Source of the DNA: Arthrobacter crystallopoietes
Lineage (GTDB): Bacteria > Actinomycetota > Actinomycetes > Actinomycetales > Micrococcaceae
Length of the DNA: 64,000 bases
Assembly (NCBI RefSeq): GCF_002849715.1
Contig: NZ_CP018863.1
Span: 992,001 to 1,056,000 of the forward strand
Direction of reading: 5' to 3'
In this document: in pieces, positions 53,604 through 63,014 of the stretch
Layout of the letters: each line of letters begins with the position of its first letter
How positions within the stretch are numbered: position 1 is the first letter of the stretch
Notes under the pieces: generated by a model
Told to the model about the DNA's origin: nothing
The model's database searches: none
What the model saw: only the letters and a program-made list of their open reading frames with translations
Position numbers and translations under genes: made by a program

Positions 53604-56279
53604 ATGGTTTACCGGAATTACGACAGCCTCTTTGTCGGGCGTTTGCAGGAGCTCTCCGTTCTCGGGGAGCTCCTGCAGGACGTTAAACAGGGTAGGTCCA
53701 GGACCGCGGTCCTGTTCGGGCCCGGCGGCATCGGCAAGAGCGCGGTGCTGGAAAAATTCCTGGCCGGCCATCCGGAACTGCGGGTCCTGCGCTCCGGCGG
53801 ACTCCCGTGGGTCGAGTCCGCGCCCCGGTCCGGCCTGTCCCGCCTGGCACTGGGCAGCGATCCGGCGGACCTGCTCGACCTGCTCCGGGAAGACGGGCCG
53901 GTCGCCGTCGTTCTTGAAGATATCCAGTGGGTCGACGCCGATTCCGTTCATGAGCTGCTCCAGCTGGCGGAAGACCCGGCCTCGGGTCCGCTGCTGGTCC
54001 TGCTGACCCTCGACAGCACGGCCGCGATCGACCGTGCCACTGCGCGCCACCTGTCCGGCCACCGGATCACCCGGCTGCTGCTTGAGCCGCTGTCCCCCGG
54101 CGAAATCCGCGAGCTGCACGAACACCTCACCGGCCGGGAGCTGTCCGGGCCTGCCGCGCAGCAGATCCGCCGCCACACCGGCGGCCTGCCCGGCTATGTC
54201 TGCGAGCTGTTGCCGGAGCTGCCCGCCCGTGCCGCCGGGGACGGTCTCAGCCGGCTGCCGGCCTCGACGGCCGTCGCAGCCCAGGTGGCGCACCAGCTCG
54301 CCGAGGTTCCCGCCGCGGTCCGGGCACTGATCGAGGCGACGGCGATCATCGGCCAGTCCGGCGACCTATTCGACATCGCCGCAATCGCAGGGGTTTCCGA
54401 TCCCCTGGCCGTCATGGACGCCGCCGTGGCGACAGGCTTGTTGCGGACCGAGTTCTCCGACAATGCGCACCTGCTCGATTTCCGGCTGCCGCTCTTCCGG
54501 GCCGCGGTCTATGACCAGCTGTCCGGACTGCGGCGAGCCGAACTGCACCGCCAGGCGGCCGAGGTCCTGCCTGACGAGGCCCTGCATCTGTGGCATCTTG
54601 CGCGGTCCGCTCCGGCCGCCGACGACAAGCTGGCGGACAAACTGGATGAATTCGCTTCCACCCAGGCCTCCACCGGGGCATGGGCGGCTGCCGCCGACGC
54701 GCTCCTGGAGGCCAGCAGGCTCAGCACCCAGGCGCGCAATAGGCAGGGCAGGCTGGTGCGGGCGGCCGATGCGCTGGTCGGTGCCGGACGCCTGGTCCGG
54801 GCCATCCGCCTGCTTCCGGCGCTTGAGAGCATGCCCGCTACGGCCGAGCGCGACGGTGTGCTGGGCTACCTCGCCATCTGCCGGGGCCGGGAGGCCGAGG
54901 CGCAGTTCCATCTGGACAATGCTTGGAAGCGCCGGCCGCCCGAGGACCGTGCGATCGGCGCCCAAATCGCCCAGCGCCAGGTCATTCATGCCTTGGCACG
55001 ATGGCGGGGCGCCGACATTATCGAGTGGGCCACCCGTGCCGTCGACTTGGCGGCCCCCGGCAGCCCAACCGCCATCGAGACGGAGGCGATCATCGGTCTG
55101 GGGCTGGCGGCCTCGGGCCAGCCCGACGCCGCCCAACGGCACTATGAGCATGTGCTCGCCGATGCCCCTCCAGGTGCCCACAGCCAGCGGGTCCTGCTGG
55201 GCAGCGGCTGGGCCCGGCTCGCCCTGGACGATCCGGAAACCGCCCGCATGCAGCTGGAGGCCGCTGTCCCCACGGAGTACCGTTCCGGCTCGCTGCGCAT
55301 CTCGCTGTGGGCCAGCGCCTGGCTGGCGCGCACGCACTTCACGCTGGGTGACTGGGACGCCGCCCTCGCCACGGTCGGCGCGGCCACGGCGAAACTGGAG
55401 CGGGCACAGCTGGATCTGTTGCGGCCGCTGCTCCATTGGACCGGTGCCCAGATCCATGCCCTGCGCGGCAACCCGGACCAGGCCAGGGAGCATCTCCGGC
55501 TCGGGTCCGCCTCGGCGGAAAACTACGAAAGCATGCTGAGCCCGGCACTGCTGGCGCAGGCCCAGCTGCTGGAAGCCGGAACGGATTACCAGGGGGTTGT
55601 CCGGGTGCTCGCGCCGCTGGCGCAGACGCACACCGCGCGGCGGTCCGAACCGTTCTTCTGGATCTGGCAGGATACCTATGCCAACGCCCTGGTCCTGCTC
55701 GACCGGCTGGACGAAGCCTCGGCGTTCCTTGCGCCGTACGAGAGCCTGGCCGCGGAGCGCCGGCACCGCACGTCGCTGTCCCAGCTGAGAGCGGTGCGCG
55801 GCCGCATCCACGCAGCGCGCGGCGACCTCGACGCCATGCGCCGCTCGTTCGAAGGGGCGCTGGGGCAGCTGGCTCCGCTGTCCGCCCCTTATCACCGTGC
55901 CCGTGTGCAGTACTCCTATGGCCAGAGCCTGCGGCGCGCGGGCAAACGGCGCGAATCCGCGGAGCAGCTTGCCGCAGCCCGCCAGGCCTTCGCCTTGCTG
56001 GGTGCGCAGGCCTATGTAGCTCGCTGCGACCGTGAACTGGCTGCCAGCGGCGTGGACGTGCAGCGCCGCGAAGACTCGGATGCCAGTTCGTTGACGGCGC
56101 AGGAACACGCCGTCGCCCTGCTGGTCGCGCAGGGCAGGAGCAACCGCGAGGCGGCGCAGGAGCTGATCGTCTCGGTCAAGACGGTGGAGTACCACCTGAC
56201 CCGGATCTATGGGAAGCTCCAGATCCGTTCCCGCACCGAGCTGGCGGCGCGGTACCGGCCGGAAGGCCAACGCCCCTAG
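53604..56279 (+). CDS. benR: Large LuxR-family (LAL) regulator of the ben genes
   Basis: An 891-residue ATP-binding LuxR regulator: N-terminal AAA/STAND module with Walker A GPGGIGKS at about residues 39-46 and a Walker B-like VVLEDIQWVDAD, a long helical TPR-like middle, and a C-terminal LuxR HTH (LTAQEHAVALLVAQGRSNRE, then VKTVEYHLTRIYGKL). It follows benD by 53 bases on the same strand. C. glutamicum also has a LuxR-type BenR, so activation of ben by benzoate is likely. The symbol is by analogy. Confidence 0.82.
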   Translation: MVYRNYDSLFVGRLQELSVLGELLQDVKQGRSRTAVLFGPGGIGKSAVLEKFLAGHPELRVLRSGGLPWVESAPRSGLSRLALGSDPADLLDLLREDGPVAVVLEDIQWVDADSVHELLQLAEDPASGPLLVLLTLDSTAAIDRATARHLSGHRITRLLLEPLSPGEIRELHEHLTGRELSGPAAQQIRRHTGGLPGYVCELLPELPARAAGDGLSRLPASTAVAAQVAHQLAEVPAAVRALIEATAIIGQSGDLFDIAAIAGVSDPLAVMDAAVATGLLRTEFSDNAHLLDFRLPLFRAAVYDQLSGLRRAELHRQAAEVLPDEALHLWHLARSAPAADDKLADKLDEFASTQASTGAWAAAADALLEASRLSTQARNRQGRLVRAADALVGAGRLVRAIRLLPALESMPATAERDGVLGYLAICRGREAEAQFHLDNAWKRRPPEDRAIGAQIAQRQVIHALARWRGADIIEWATRAVDLAAPGSPTAIETEAIIGLGLAASGQPDAAQRHYEHVLADAPPGAHSQRVLLGSGWARLALDDPETARMQLEAAVPTEYRSGSLRISLWASAWLARTHFTLGDWDAALATVGAATAKLERAQLDLLRPLLHWTGAQIHALRGNPDQAREHLRLGSASAENYESMLSPALLAQAQLLEAGTDYQGVVRVLAPLAQTHTARRSEPFFWIWQDTYANALVLLDRLDEASAFLAPYESLAAERRHRTSLSQLRAVRGRIHAARGDLDAMRRSFEGALGQLAPLSAPYHRARVQYSYGQSLRRAGKRRESAEQLAAARQAFALLGAQAYVARCDRELAASGVDVQRREDSDASSLTAQEHAVALLVAQGRSNREAAQELIVSVKTVEYHLTRIYGKLQIRSRTELAARYRPEGQRP

Positions 56280-56293
56280 CTGCGGCAAAGGCA

Positions 56294-56326
56294 ACGCCCC
56301 TGACTCCTGCGGGGAGCCAGGGGCGT
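56294..56326. terminator. Bidirectional terminator between benR-like gene and catC
   Basis: ACGCCCCTG pairs with CAGGGGCGT and an inner CTCC with GGAG, separated by a mismatch. It lies between the convergent genes. Confidence 0.75.
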
Positions 56327-56351
56327 CGGTCTGCCGGTGGCAGCGGCCGTG

Positions 56352-56630
56352 CTACTTGATCGAGGACGGGTGCTTCGCCAGCGGGATCACGTCAATGTCC
56401 ATGTACGGGAACAGCGGCAGCCCGGAGAGCAGTTCGTGCAGCTCGTCGTTGCTTTCGACGTCGAACACTGAGTAGTTGGCGTACTCGCCGACAACGCGCC
56501 AGATGCTCGCCCAGCGGCCATCCTGCTGGAGCTTCTGCGAGTAAGCCTTCTCGGTGGCCTTGATCGAGGCAGCTTCCTCGGCGGGCATGTCGACGGGAAT
56601 ATTGACGTCCATTCGGACCAGAAACAGCAT
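56352..56630 (-). CDS. catC: Muconolactone delta-isomerase
   Basis: A 92-residue small isomerase (MLFLVRMDVNIPVDMP at the start, LSGLPLFPYMDIDVIPLAKHPS at the end) that turns muconolactone into beta-ketoadipate enol-lactone. Full family length. Third gene of catR-catB-catC, 31 bases after catB; GGAAT precedes the ATG. Confidence 0.95.
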   Translation of the reverse strand: MLFLVRMDVNIPVDMPAEEAASIKATEKAYSQKLQQDGRWASIWRVVGEYANYSVFDVESNDELHELLSGLPLFPYMDIDVIPLAKHPSSIK

Positions 56631-56661
56631 GTGATTCCTTCGGTTTGGGGAACGGCTTTGG

Positions 56662-57768
56662 TTACTTGTTGTCCTGGCGGTATTGCGCCAGCTTGGCTTC
56701 ATCAATGGCGGCCCCCACACCGGGGACCTGGCGGACGCTGATCTTGCCGTCCTTGATCACGAGCGGCTCGGCCAGCAGGTCATCGCTCATGTCCAGGAAG
56801 TTGGACAGCTCGCCGGCGCGGCGGGAAGTGGCTTCGTGTGCGGCACCGAAGGTCACGGTGGCAACGGTGCCGATCTGGGTATCGATCTGGTTACCCATAA
56901 CGACGTCGACGCCGAGTCCGGTGCACAGGCCCAGGATCTGCTGCGCCTCGGTGAAACCGCTGCGGGCGGTCTTGATGCTGATCGCGTTGCAGCCGCCGGA
57001 GAGCAGCTCGCGGGAAACATCGCCCGCCGTCGGAACGCTTTCATCCCCCACCACGGGAATCGGGGACTTGTCCACCAGCCGGCGCCGGCTCATGGCTTCC
57101 TTGGCGTCGCACGGTTCCTCGAGCAGCGAGAGTCCCAGGCCGTCCGTCTGGCGCAGCACTTCCATCGCCTCGTTGGCGGTCCAGCCGCGGTTGGCGTCCA
57201 GGTACAGCTCGGTGTCCTGGCCCAGCCCCTCGCGCAGGACATGGCAGGCCTCAATGTCCAGCGCGAGCGGACGCCGCCCTACCTTGAGCTTGAAGGTGTT
57301 GATGCCGTAGTCGCTGCGGAAGCGCAGGGCCTCGTCGAGCAGCTTCTGCGCGGGCTGGAAGCCGAGCATGTGGGAGACGTCCATGGCGTCGGTGTAGCCG
57401 CCCAGCAGGGAACTCACCGGGGCGTTGGCCGCCTGGCCGATGATGTCCCAGAGCGCGATGTCCAGCCCGCCCTTGGCGGTCTGGTTGTGGATGGTCCGCG
57501 ACAGGATGGCGTGGATCTTCTGCCGGTCCATCGGATCAAGACCGACGACGGCGGGTGCGAAGATTTTCGTGACCACCGAAACGATGGAGTCCTGTGTCTC
57601 GCCGTAGGTGTAGGGCCGCGGCGGGGTGTCGGCGGTGCCGACGATGCCTTCATCGGTGTGGACCCGGATCAGCACGTGGTCTGCCTCGGTGACCTGACCG
57701 CTGGCAAACTTCAGCGGTTTCGCGTACGGGATGGAATAGGGAATTGCCTCGATGCGCTCGATTTTCAC
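56662..57768 (-). CDS. catB: Muconate cycloisomerase
   Basis: A 368-residue enolase-superfamily enzyme that lactonises cis,cis-muconate. The catalytic Lys is in FKLKVGRRP, metal ligands in YLDANRGW, LLEEPCD and VVGDESVPT. It begins 3 bases after the catR stop, so translation is coupled. The product goes to CatC. Confidence 0.94.
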   Translation of the reverse strand: MKIERIEAIPYSIPYAKPLKFASGQVTEADHVLIRVHTDEGIVGTADTPPRPYTYGETQDSIVSVVTKIFAPAVVGLDPMDRQKIHAILSRTIHNQTAKGGLDIALWDIIGQAANAPVSSLLGGYTDAMDVSHMLGFQPAQKLLDEALRFRSDYGINTFKLKVGRRPLALDIEACHVLREGLGQDTELYLDANRGWTANEAMEVLRQTDGLGLSLLEEPCDAKEAMSRRRLVDKSPIPVVGDESVPTAGDVSRELLSGGCNAISIKTARSGFTEAQQILGLCTGLGVDVVMGNQIDTQIGTVATVTFGAAHEATSRRAGELSNFLDMSDDLLAEPLVIKDGKISVRQVPGVGAAIDEAKLAQYRQDNK

Positions 57769-57771
57769 GGG

Positions 57772-58662
57772 TCAACGTTCCTTTATGGGCTGGGTGACGG
57801 ATTGCAGTAGTTCGGTGAAGCGGGCGACCAGCGGCCGGGTATCCGCGCCGCGCCAAGCCATGGCCAGGTCGACGACGGGTGCGTCCTTAAGCTCTCGGAA
57901 GACGGTGCCGCGGATGGAGAGGGTGCGTGTGGTGGTGGGAATCAGCGCCACACCGGTGCCGGCCGCAACGAAGGAAAGCAGGGTGGACGTTTCGCGGGCT
58001 TCTTGTACAACGTTCGGGTAGAAGCCGGCTTTGCGGCAGGCATCGATGAAGGCCTCGTTGACGGCGGAATTCGCCGGGTAGCTGATGAACTGCTCCCCCG
58101 CGAGCTGCTCGAGCGACACTGTTTCGAAGGCGACCAGCGGAGAATCATCCGGCAGCGCCACCACCAGCTCGTCGTGTTCGAGGAACTTCAGCTCCAAGCC
58201 CGCGGAGCGGACCGGTGGGCGCAGAATCGCCACGTCAAGGGTGTGGTCTTCCAATCCGTCCACCATCTGCGGCGTCAGCATCTCGCCGCGGACCTTGAGC
58301 TGGACCCCGGGCAGCTTGTCCTTGGCTTCGCGGACGATCTGCGGCATTAAGCGGTAAGTCGCGGAACCGGCAAAGCCGATCCGCAGGATGCCCTGCACAC
58401 CGGTGCCGACCTGCGTGACATCGGATTCCAGCGTTTCCAGGTCTTCCAGGATCCGCCGACCGCGCTCCAAAAGCATTTCACCGGCCGGCGTGAGCTCGAC
58501 TTTGCGCGTAGTGCGGGTGAAAAGAAGCGTGCCCAATTGCTCTTCGAGCTGCTTGATCTGCTGGGAGAGCGGCGGCTGAGCCATGCGCAGACGATCGGCC
58601 GCGCGGCCGAAGTGCCGTTCCTCGGCCACGGCAATAAAGTAACGTAGGTGCCGGGTTTCCAC
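57772..58662 (-). CDS. catR: LysR-family regulator of the cat genes
   Basis: A 296-residue LysR regulator of the CatR/BenM type: METRHLRYFIAVAEERHFGR at the start, LRMAQPPLSQQIKQLEEQLG in the HTH, and the effector domain with FISYPANSAVN. It is the first gene of the catRBC operon and is expected to respond to muconate. Divergent from the hydrolase at 58893, with two palindromes between. Confidence 0.9.
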   Translation of the reverse strand: METRHLRYFIAVAEERHFGRAADRLRMAQPPLSQQIKQLEEQLGTLLFTRTTRKVELTPAGEMLLERGRRILEDLETLESDVTQVGTGVQGILRIGFAGSATYRLMPQIVREAKDKLPGVQLKVRGEMLTPQMVDGLEDHTLDVAILRPPVRSAGLELKFLEHDELVVALPDDSPLVAFETVSLEQLAGEQFISYPANSAVNEAFIDACRKAGFYPNVVQEARETSTLLSFVAAGTGVALIPTTTRTLSIRGTVFRELKDAPVVDLAMAWRGADTRPLVARFTELLQSVTQPIKER

Positions 58663-58720
58663 TACGCACCTCCGTTTCGTCGCGCCTTGATAAATACCAC
58701 TGCAACCAGATTAGGACGCG

Positions 58721-58766
58721 CTCATTACTAATGAGAAATACATATTAGGGCCCAATTGATATTGGG
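58721..58766. promoter_or_regulatory. Two palindromes upstream of catR
   Basis: CTCATTACTAATGAG (58721-58735) is a 7-1-7 perfect palindrome, and CCCAATTGATATTGGG (58751-58766) is a 6-4-6 one. Both suit LysR-type binding and lie 60-105 bases before the catR start. Confidence 0.6.
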
Positions 58767-58892
58767 AACATCCTAAACACGCTGGGTTAGCCCATCTGCC
58801 CCAAACCGCTGCCTGCGCCCGCGCGCATCTTGAACCTGCATGGACCGCAAATCCCCCTTCTCCCCCGCGCGAAGCCGTGCAAGAGTGGCCGT

Positions 58893-59633
58893 ATGGGAGA
58901 AATGGTCGAGATCGGCACCGGCGAGAACGCCCTTCCGGTCTACCAGAGCAGTCCGGGCCCGGGTCTCAAAGGCGGACTCATCGTCATCCACGAAGTGTGG
59001 GGCCTGAATGACCATGTTAAGGACGTAGCCGACCGCTTCGCCACCCAAGGTTACTTCGCTATCGCCCCGGATCTGCTCTCGAGTACTGGCCTGGACGTCG
59101 ACGTGGCCGCCCAACTGGGCGAGGCAATGGCACATCCGGAAAAGCGCAGCGCCACGCAACCCCGGATGCGCCCTTTCCTGGCCCCGCTGCGATCGAAGAA
59201 GACAGCCGCGGGTATCACCGCCAACGCGAAGCGCTGCTTCGATCATCTGAAAGGCAACGGCGGCGTTGCCGGACGCATCGCCGTGACAGGTTTCAGCTTT
59301 GGCGGCACCTATGCCTGGTCGCTGGCGGTCCACGAACCGGAGCTGAAGGCCGCAGTACCCTTTTATGGCCACGCGGACTTCACCGTGGACGAGTTTCGCA
59401 ACATCGGCTGCCCGGTGCTTGCCTTCTACGGCGAGCGCGATACCCGGCTGATCGAAAAACTGCCCGGGGTCGAGGCCGGCCTGCAGGAAGCCGGAATCAA
59501 CTTCCGGCCGGTCGTCTACCCAAATGCCGGCCACGCCTTCTTTAATGAACGCAACCCGAAGGCCTATAACGAAGCCGCCGCCACCGATGCCTGGAACCGC
59601 TCCCTGGCCTTCCTCGACCGGCATCTGAACTGA
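58893..59633 (+). CDS. Dienelactone hydrolase-family protein with Ser nucleophile
   Basis: A 246-residue alpha/beta hydrolase of the dienelactone hydrolase family. The early IVIHEVWGLNDHVKDVADRF is typical, the catalytic Asp is in GERDTRL and His in NAGHAFFNE. The nucleophile motif is GFSFGG with Ser where true dienelactone hydrolases have Cys (GYCLGG), so its substrate may differ. ATG 58893 or 58902 are both possible starts. Its place next to catRBC suggests aromatic metabolism but not firmly. Confidence 0.82.
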   Translation: MGEMVEIGTGENALPVYQSSPGPGLKGGLIVIHEVWGLNDHVKDVADRFATQGYFAIAPDLLSSTGLDVDVAAQLGEAMAHPEKRSATQPRMRPFLAPLRSKKTAAGITANAKRCFDHLKGNGGVAGRIAVTGFSFGGTYAWSLAVHEPELKAAVPFYGHADFTVDEFRNIGCPVLAFYGERDTRLIEKLPGVEAGLQEAGINFRPVVYPNAGHAFFNERNPKAYNEAAATDAWNRSLAFLDRHLN

Positions 59634-59708
59634 TTCCGCCACGGAACCGAGCCCTTAGCCGCCGCAGGGAACGGCGACAAATCATCCGGGCCAAGGCACC
59701 ATGGGTAT

Positions 59709-60002
59709 ATGTGGATCGGCTGGATTGAATTGGACCTGCTTCTGGGAGATGTCCATTCCCTGAAGGAGAAACGCTCTGTTGTCCGGCCGGTCATTGCCGA
59801 GGTTCGCAAACGCTTCGACGTTTCCATCGCCGAAGTCGACCATCACAACCTGCACCGGCGCGCCGCGCTCGGCGTCGGACTGGTCGGGGCGGACCGCGCC
59901 CACATCGTCGAAGTGCTCGATGCCGCGGAGAATTACGTGGCCTACCGTCCCGGGGTGGACCTGCTCAGCGCCCGCCGGCAGATCCTCTCCGGCGACGACT
60001 GA
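59709..60002 (+). CDS. DUF503 protein
   Basis: A 97-residue DUF503 protein (YlxP-like): MWIGWIELDLLLGDVHSLKE, KRSVVRPVIAEVRKRFDVSI, then AEVDHHNLHRRAALGV. YlxP-type proteins usually sit near translation genes; here it is alone. Function unknown. Confidence 0.88.
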   Translation: MWIGWIELDLLLGDVHSLKEKRSVVRPVIAEVRKRFDVSIAEVDHHNLHRRAALGVGLVGADRAHIVEVLDAAENYVAYRPGVDLLSARRQILSGDD

Positions 60003-60082
60003 CTTCTTGCAGGCGTCCTCCATCGGGCTGTCTCTCCGATACGGTTGACTTCGAGACCCACGCCACCGTCATGGAGGAAACT

Positions 60083-60511
60083 GTGACCATGCCCGCAGCC
60101 AAAGATTACGAGACGGTCGAAGACCGGATCCGCCACCTCTACTCCTTCGATAAGTCCTCGCAGCACCTGGGCATCGAGGTGGAGGAAGCCGAAGCCGGCC
60201 GCGTGGTCATGTCCATGGCGGTACAGGACAGCATGCTCAACGGCCACGGCATCCTGCATGGCGGCTATCTGTTTACCCTGGGCGACACTGTTTTCGCGTT
60301 CGTCTGCGAATCCCTCGGACACCCCTCCGTTTCCCGTCAGGCGGAAATCACCTACATCGCACCCGGAGCGGCCGGCTCCAAATTGGTCGCCACCGGCGTC
60401 GAACGCACCCGCTACGGCCGCAACAACATCGTGGACATCACGATCGAGGACCAAGACGCGCAGCATTTGGCCGAACTGCGGGTCTTCGGGGTCCACGTAC
60501 CCAAGAAGTAG
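60083..60511 (+). CDS. PaaI-type hotdog thioesterase
   Basis: A 142-residue hotdog thioesterase with MLNGHGILHGGYLFTLGDTVFAF, the PaaI/hydroxyphenylacetyl-CoA thioesterase signature. It hydrolyses aryl-CoA esters and rescues CoA. The GTG at 60083 follows GGAGGAAA; an in-frame ATG at 60071 overlaps that site and is rejected. 42 bases before the aldo-keto reductase gene. Confidence 0.87.
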   Translation: MTMPAAKDYETVEDRIRHLYSFDKSSQHLGIEVEEAEAGRVVMSMAVQDSMLNGHGILHGGYLFTLGDTVFAFVCESLGHPSVSRQAEITYIAPGAAGSKLVATGVERTRYGRNNIVDITIEDQDAQHLAELRVFGVHVPKK

Positions 60512-60553
60512 TCCGCGAAAGAGCCTGTCCGTCTACCCGTGAAGGAAACCACC

Positions 60554-61384
60554 ATGGCCACTGTGCCCGAGATCGAACTGAACAACTCCGTCTCCATCCC
60601 CCAGCTCGGCTTCGGCGTCTTCCAGGTGCCGCCAGCCGAAACCCAGCGCGCCGTCGAAGCAGCGCTTGAAGCAGGCTACCGCCATATCGATACGGCGGCG
60701 GCCTACCGCAACGAGTCCGGTGTCGGCGCCGCCCTCAAGGCCAGCGGCATTGCCCGCGAGGATCTGTTCATCACCACCAAGCTGCGCAACGGCGAGCAGT
60801 CGCTGGCCCGCAAGGCGTTCGATAACAGCCTGCGCGAGCTCGGACTGGACTATGTGGATCTGTACCTGATCCACTGGCCGGTTCCGGCACAGAACCTCTA
60901 CGCCCAGGTCTGGAAGGAACTGGAAAAGATTCAGGCCGACGGCGGCGCCCGCGCCGTCGGCGTCTCCAACTTCCTTCCCGAGCATCTGGAGACCGTGCTC
61001 GCGGCGGCGGATCTCGTGCCGGCCGTCAACCAGATCGAAATCCACCCGACACTGCAGCAGGCGGAGACAGTGGAGCTGAGCCGCAAGCACGGCATCGCCA
61101 TCGAGGCTTACAGCCCGCTCGGCCAAGGCGCGGACCTGAAGCACGCCACGGTCACCGACTTGGCGGCCAAGCACAACGCGACGCCGGCGCAGATAGTCCT
61201 GGCCTGGCATCTGGCACAGGGCAATATCGTCATCCCCAAGACTGTAAGCCCGGAACGCATGGCTGAGAACCTCGCTTCGGCCGAGCTGACGCTTGCCCCG
61301 GACGAGGTCAGCGCCATCACCGCGCTCGAAGCCGGCAACCGGATCGGGGCGGACCCGGCCACCGCGGCCTTCACCCAGATGTAG
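60554..61384 (+). CDS. Aldo/keto reductase
   Basis: A 276-residue aldo-keto reductase of the 2,5-diketogluconate reductase-like group: FGVFQVPPAETQRAVEAAL, HIDTAAAYRNE with Asp and Tyr, TTKL with Lys and LIHWP with His, and IPKTVSPERM for NADPH. It reduces aldehydes or ketones; substrate unknown. AAGGAAAC precedes the ATG. Confidence 0.92.
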   Translation: MATVPEIELNNSVSIPQLGFGVFQVPPAETQRAVEAALEAGYRHIDTAAAYRNESGVGAALKASGIAREDLFITTKLRNGEQSLARKAFDNSLRELGLDYVDLYLIHWPVPAQNLYAQVWKELEKIQADGGARAVGVSNFLPEHLETVLAAADLVPAVNQIEIHPTLQQAETVELSRKHGIAIEAYSPLGQGADLKHATVTDLAAKHNATPAQIVLAWHLAQGNIVIPKTVSPERMAENLASAELTLAPDEVSAITALEAGNRIGADPATAAFTQM

Positions 61385-61430
61385 GGCTTCGGCCCATCCC
61401 TCAGTCCCACGGATAGAAAGCAGCTAACTG

Positions 61431-61751
61431 ATGGCCCACCTCGTCATTTTCGATTTCCCCTCCACTGGCCCTTTCGGTAGCGAAGCAGCCGCGGCGTATG
61501 CAGATCTCGCGGCCGACATCGCCGGGCAGCCCGGACTCATCTGGAAGATCTGGACCGAGGACGCCGCGGCCAAGTCAGCAGGCGGTGTTTATCTCTTCGC
61601 CAACCGTCGTTCAGCCGACGAATACATCGCCCTCCACTCGGCACGACTGCAATCCTTCGGAATCGAAAACATCGTGACCGCCCGGCACGACGTCAACGAC
61701 AAACTGTCCGAAATCACACACGCCCCTTTGACCCGCAACCGCCATTCCTAA
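61431..61751 (+). CDS. YdhR-like small monooxygenase-fold protein
   Basis: A 106-residue protein of the YdhR type (dimeric alpha/beta barrel): HLVIFDFPSTGPFG, then QPGLIWKIWTEDAAAKSAGG and VYLFANRRSADEYIALH. Function unproven, possibly oxidation of a small aromatic. 46 bases after the aldo-keto reductase, probably the same transcript. Confidence 0.82.
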   Translation: MAHLVIFDFPSTGPFGSEAAAAYADLAADIAGQPGLIWKIWTEDAAAKSAGGVYLFANRRSADEYIALHSARLQSFGIENIVTARHDVNDKLSEITHAPLTRNRHS

Positions 61752-61907
61752 TAACCAGGATGATAGGCACTCACTCGTCGCATTTCCCGCCCTGCGACTG
61801 CCAGCCGCACCTTCAGATCGAGCAGTTTCTCATTAAGAAGCGAGGGCAACTGGCGCTGGCTTCAAGGCGGACCGGAGTCTAGCCTGAGATGACGTGAGGG
61901 AGGCACC

Positions 61908-62774
61908 GTGGTGGGTAGTCGCGCATCCAAGCAGCTGGGTCAAGGCCCGGCGATGGATTTGATCAGGGTTGGAGCTGCAGGGCTGGAGGTTCTCGACGAG
62001 GGCTCGGGTGAGCCAATCGTGTTCATCCAGACTGCCCTCACTGCGGACGAGTTGTTCCCCGTGGCCGACCAGCTGCGCGACCGGTTCCGGACGATCGTCT
62101 ACCACCGGCGCGGGTACGGAAACAGCACCCCTATTGCGGGGCCGGGATCGATCTCCTTGGACGCAGCCGACTGCAGCACCTTGCTGGAAGCATGACGGAT
62201 CCCGCGGGCACACGTCGTGGGGTTCTCCTACAGCGGGGCCGTCGCGATGCAGCTTGCCGCGGACGCGGCGGAGAAAGTGCACAGCCTGACGCTGGTGGAG
62301 CCACCACCGGTGCACGTCCCAAGTGCCCCTGAATTCCGCGCCGCCAACGAGCAGCTCTTCGCCGCCCGCCGTGCGCGCGGACTCGAAGCGGCACTCGAAG
62401 AGTTCCTGACACTGGTCATCGGCCCGCATTGGCGCACGGACATGGAGCGGCACTTGCCGGGATCGGTCGAGCAGATGAGGCGGGACTCGCGCTCGTTCTT
62501 CGATATCGACATGCCCGCGCTGCTGGCCTGGCGGTTCGCGGCAGAGGATGCCAGCCGCATCAAATGTCCAGTCCTGCACGTGGGTGGCACCGACAGCGGG
62601 CCGTGGTTCGCTGAGGTTCGCCGGCTCATCCTGGGCTGGTTCCCGAACGCCGAGGACGTGGTGGTGGACGGCGCCGACCACTCGCTGGCCATCACCCACA
62701 CCGCCAAGGTCGCCGTGGCCCTCAACTCCTTCATGCGACGCCACCCAATGTCCTCAAGCGGTGAGCCCCGGTAG
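61908..62774 (+). pseudogene. Alpha/beta hydrolase interrupted by one in-frame TGA
   Basis: The GTG at 61908 (GAGGGAGG upstream) opens a frame that reads as one alpha/beta hydrolase of about 288 residues. VFIQTALTADELFPVADQLR and YHRRGYGNS come first. A TGA at 62193-62195 follows STLLEA, then RIPRAHVVGFSYSGAVAMQL continues in the same frame with the Ser nucleophile and later DGADHSLAITH with His. Everything else is intact, so this is a fresh nonsense mutation, a sequencing error, or less likely readthrough. Confidence 0.8.
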
Positions 62775-63014
62775 CCGGAACTTGACCGACCGGCCCGGTC
62801 CGGTCCGGGAGAAGCATCGTATGGCTAACTGCCTCGCCGCGTGGGATGGGATTCGTCCGAGCCCGAGTAGCGCCGGATTCTTCTAAAAAACCGCATCGTT
62901 TTCCACGTTTCGCTCCCACTTGACGCGACAGCGTTGCAAGCGGACAGTAAAACTGCGCGACCGATCGTAACCACCACGGCGCCGACTTCGGCCGCACAGG
63001 AAATGACAGCTGCC
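62775..63014. other. Intergenic stretch
   Basis: 240 bases with no supported gene or clear repeat. It presumably carries the promoter of the MFS gene. Confidence 0.5.

Noticed and set aside
62193..62195. Selenocysteine or programmed readthrough at the TGA
   Set aside because: No selenoprotein family match, the expected residue before RIP is a hydrophobic one, and no obvious downstream stem loop; a nonsense mutation or sequence error is simpler.
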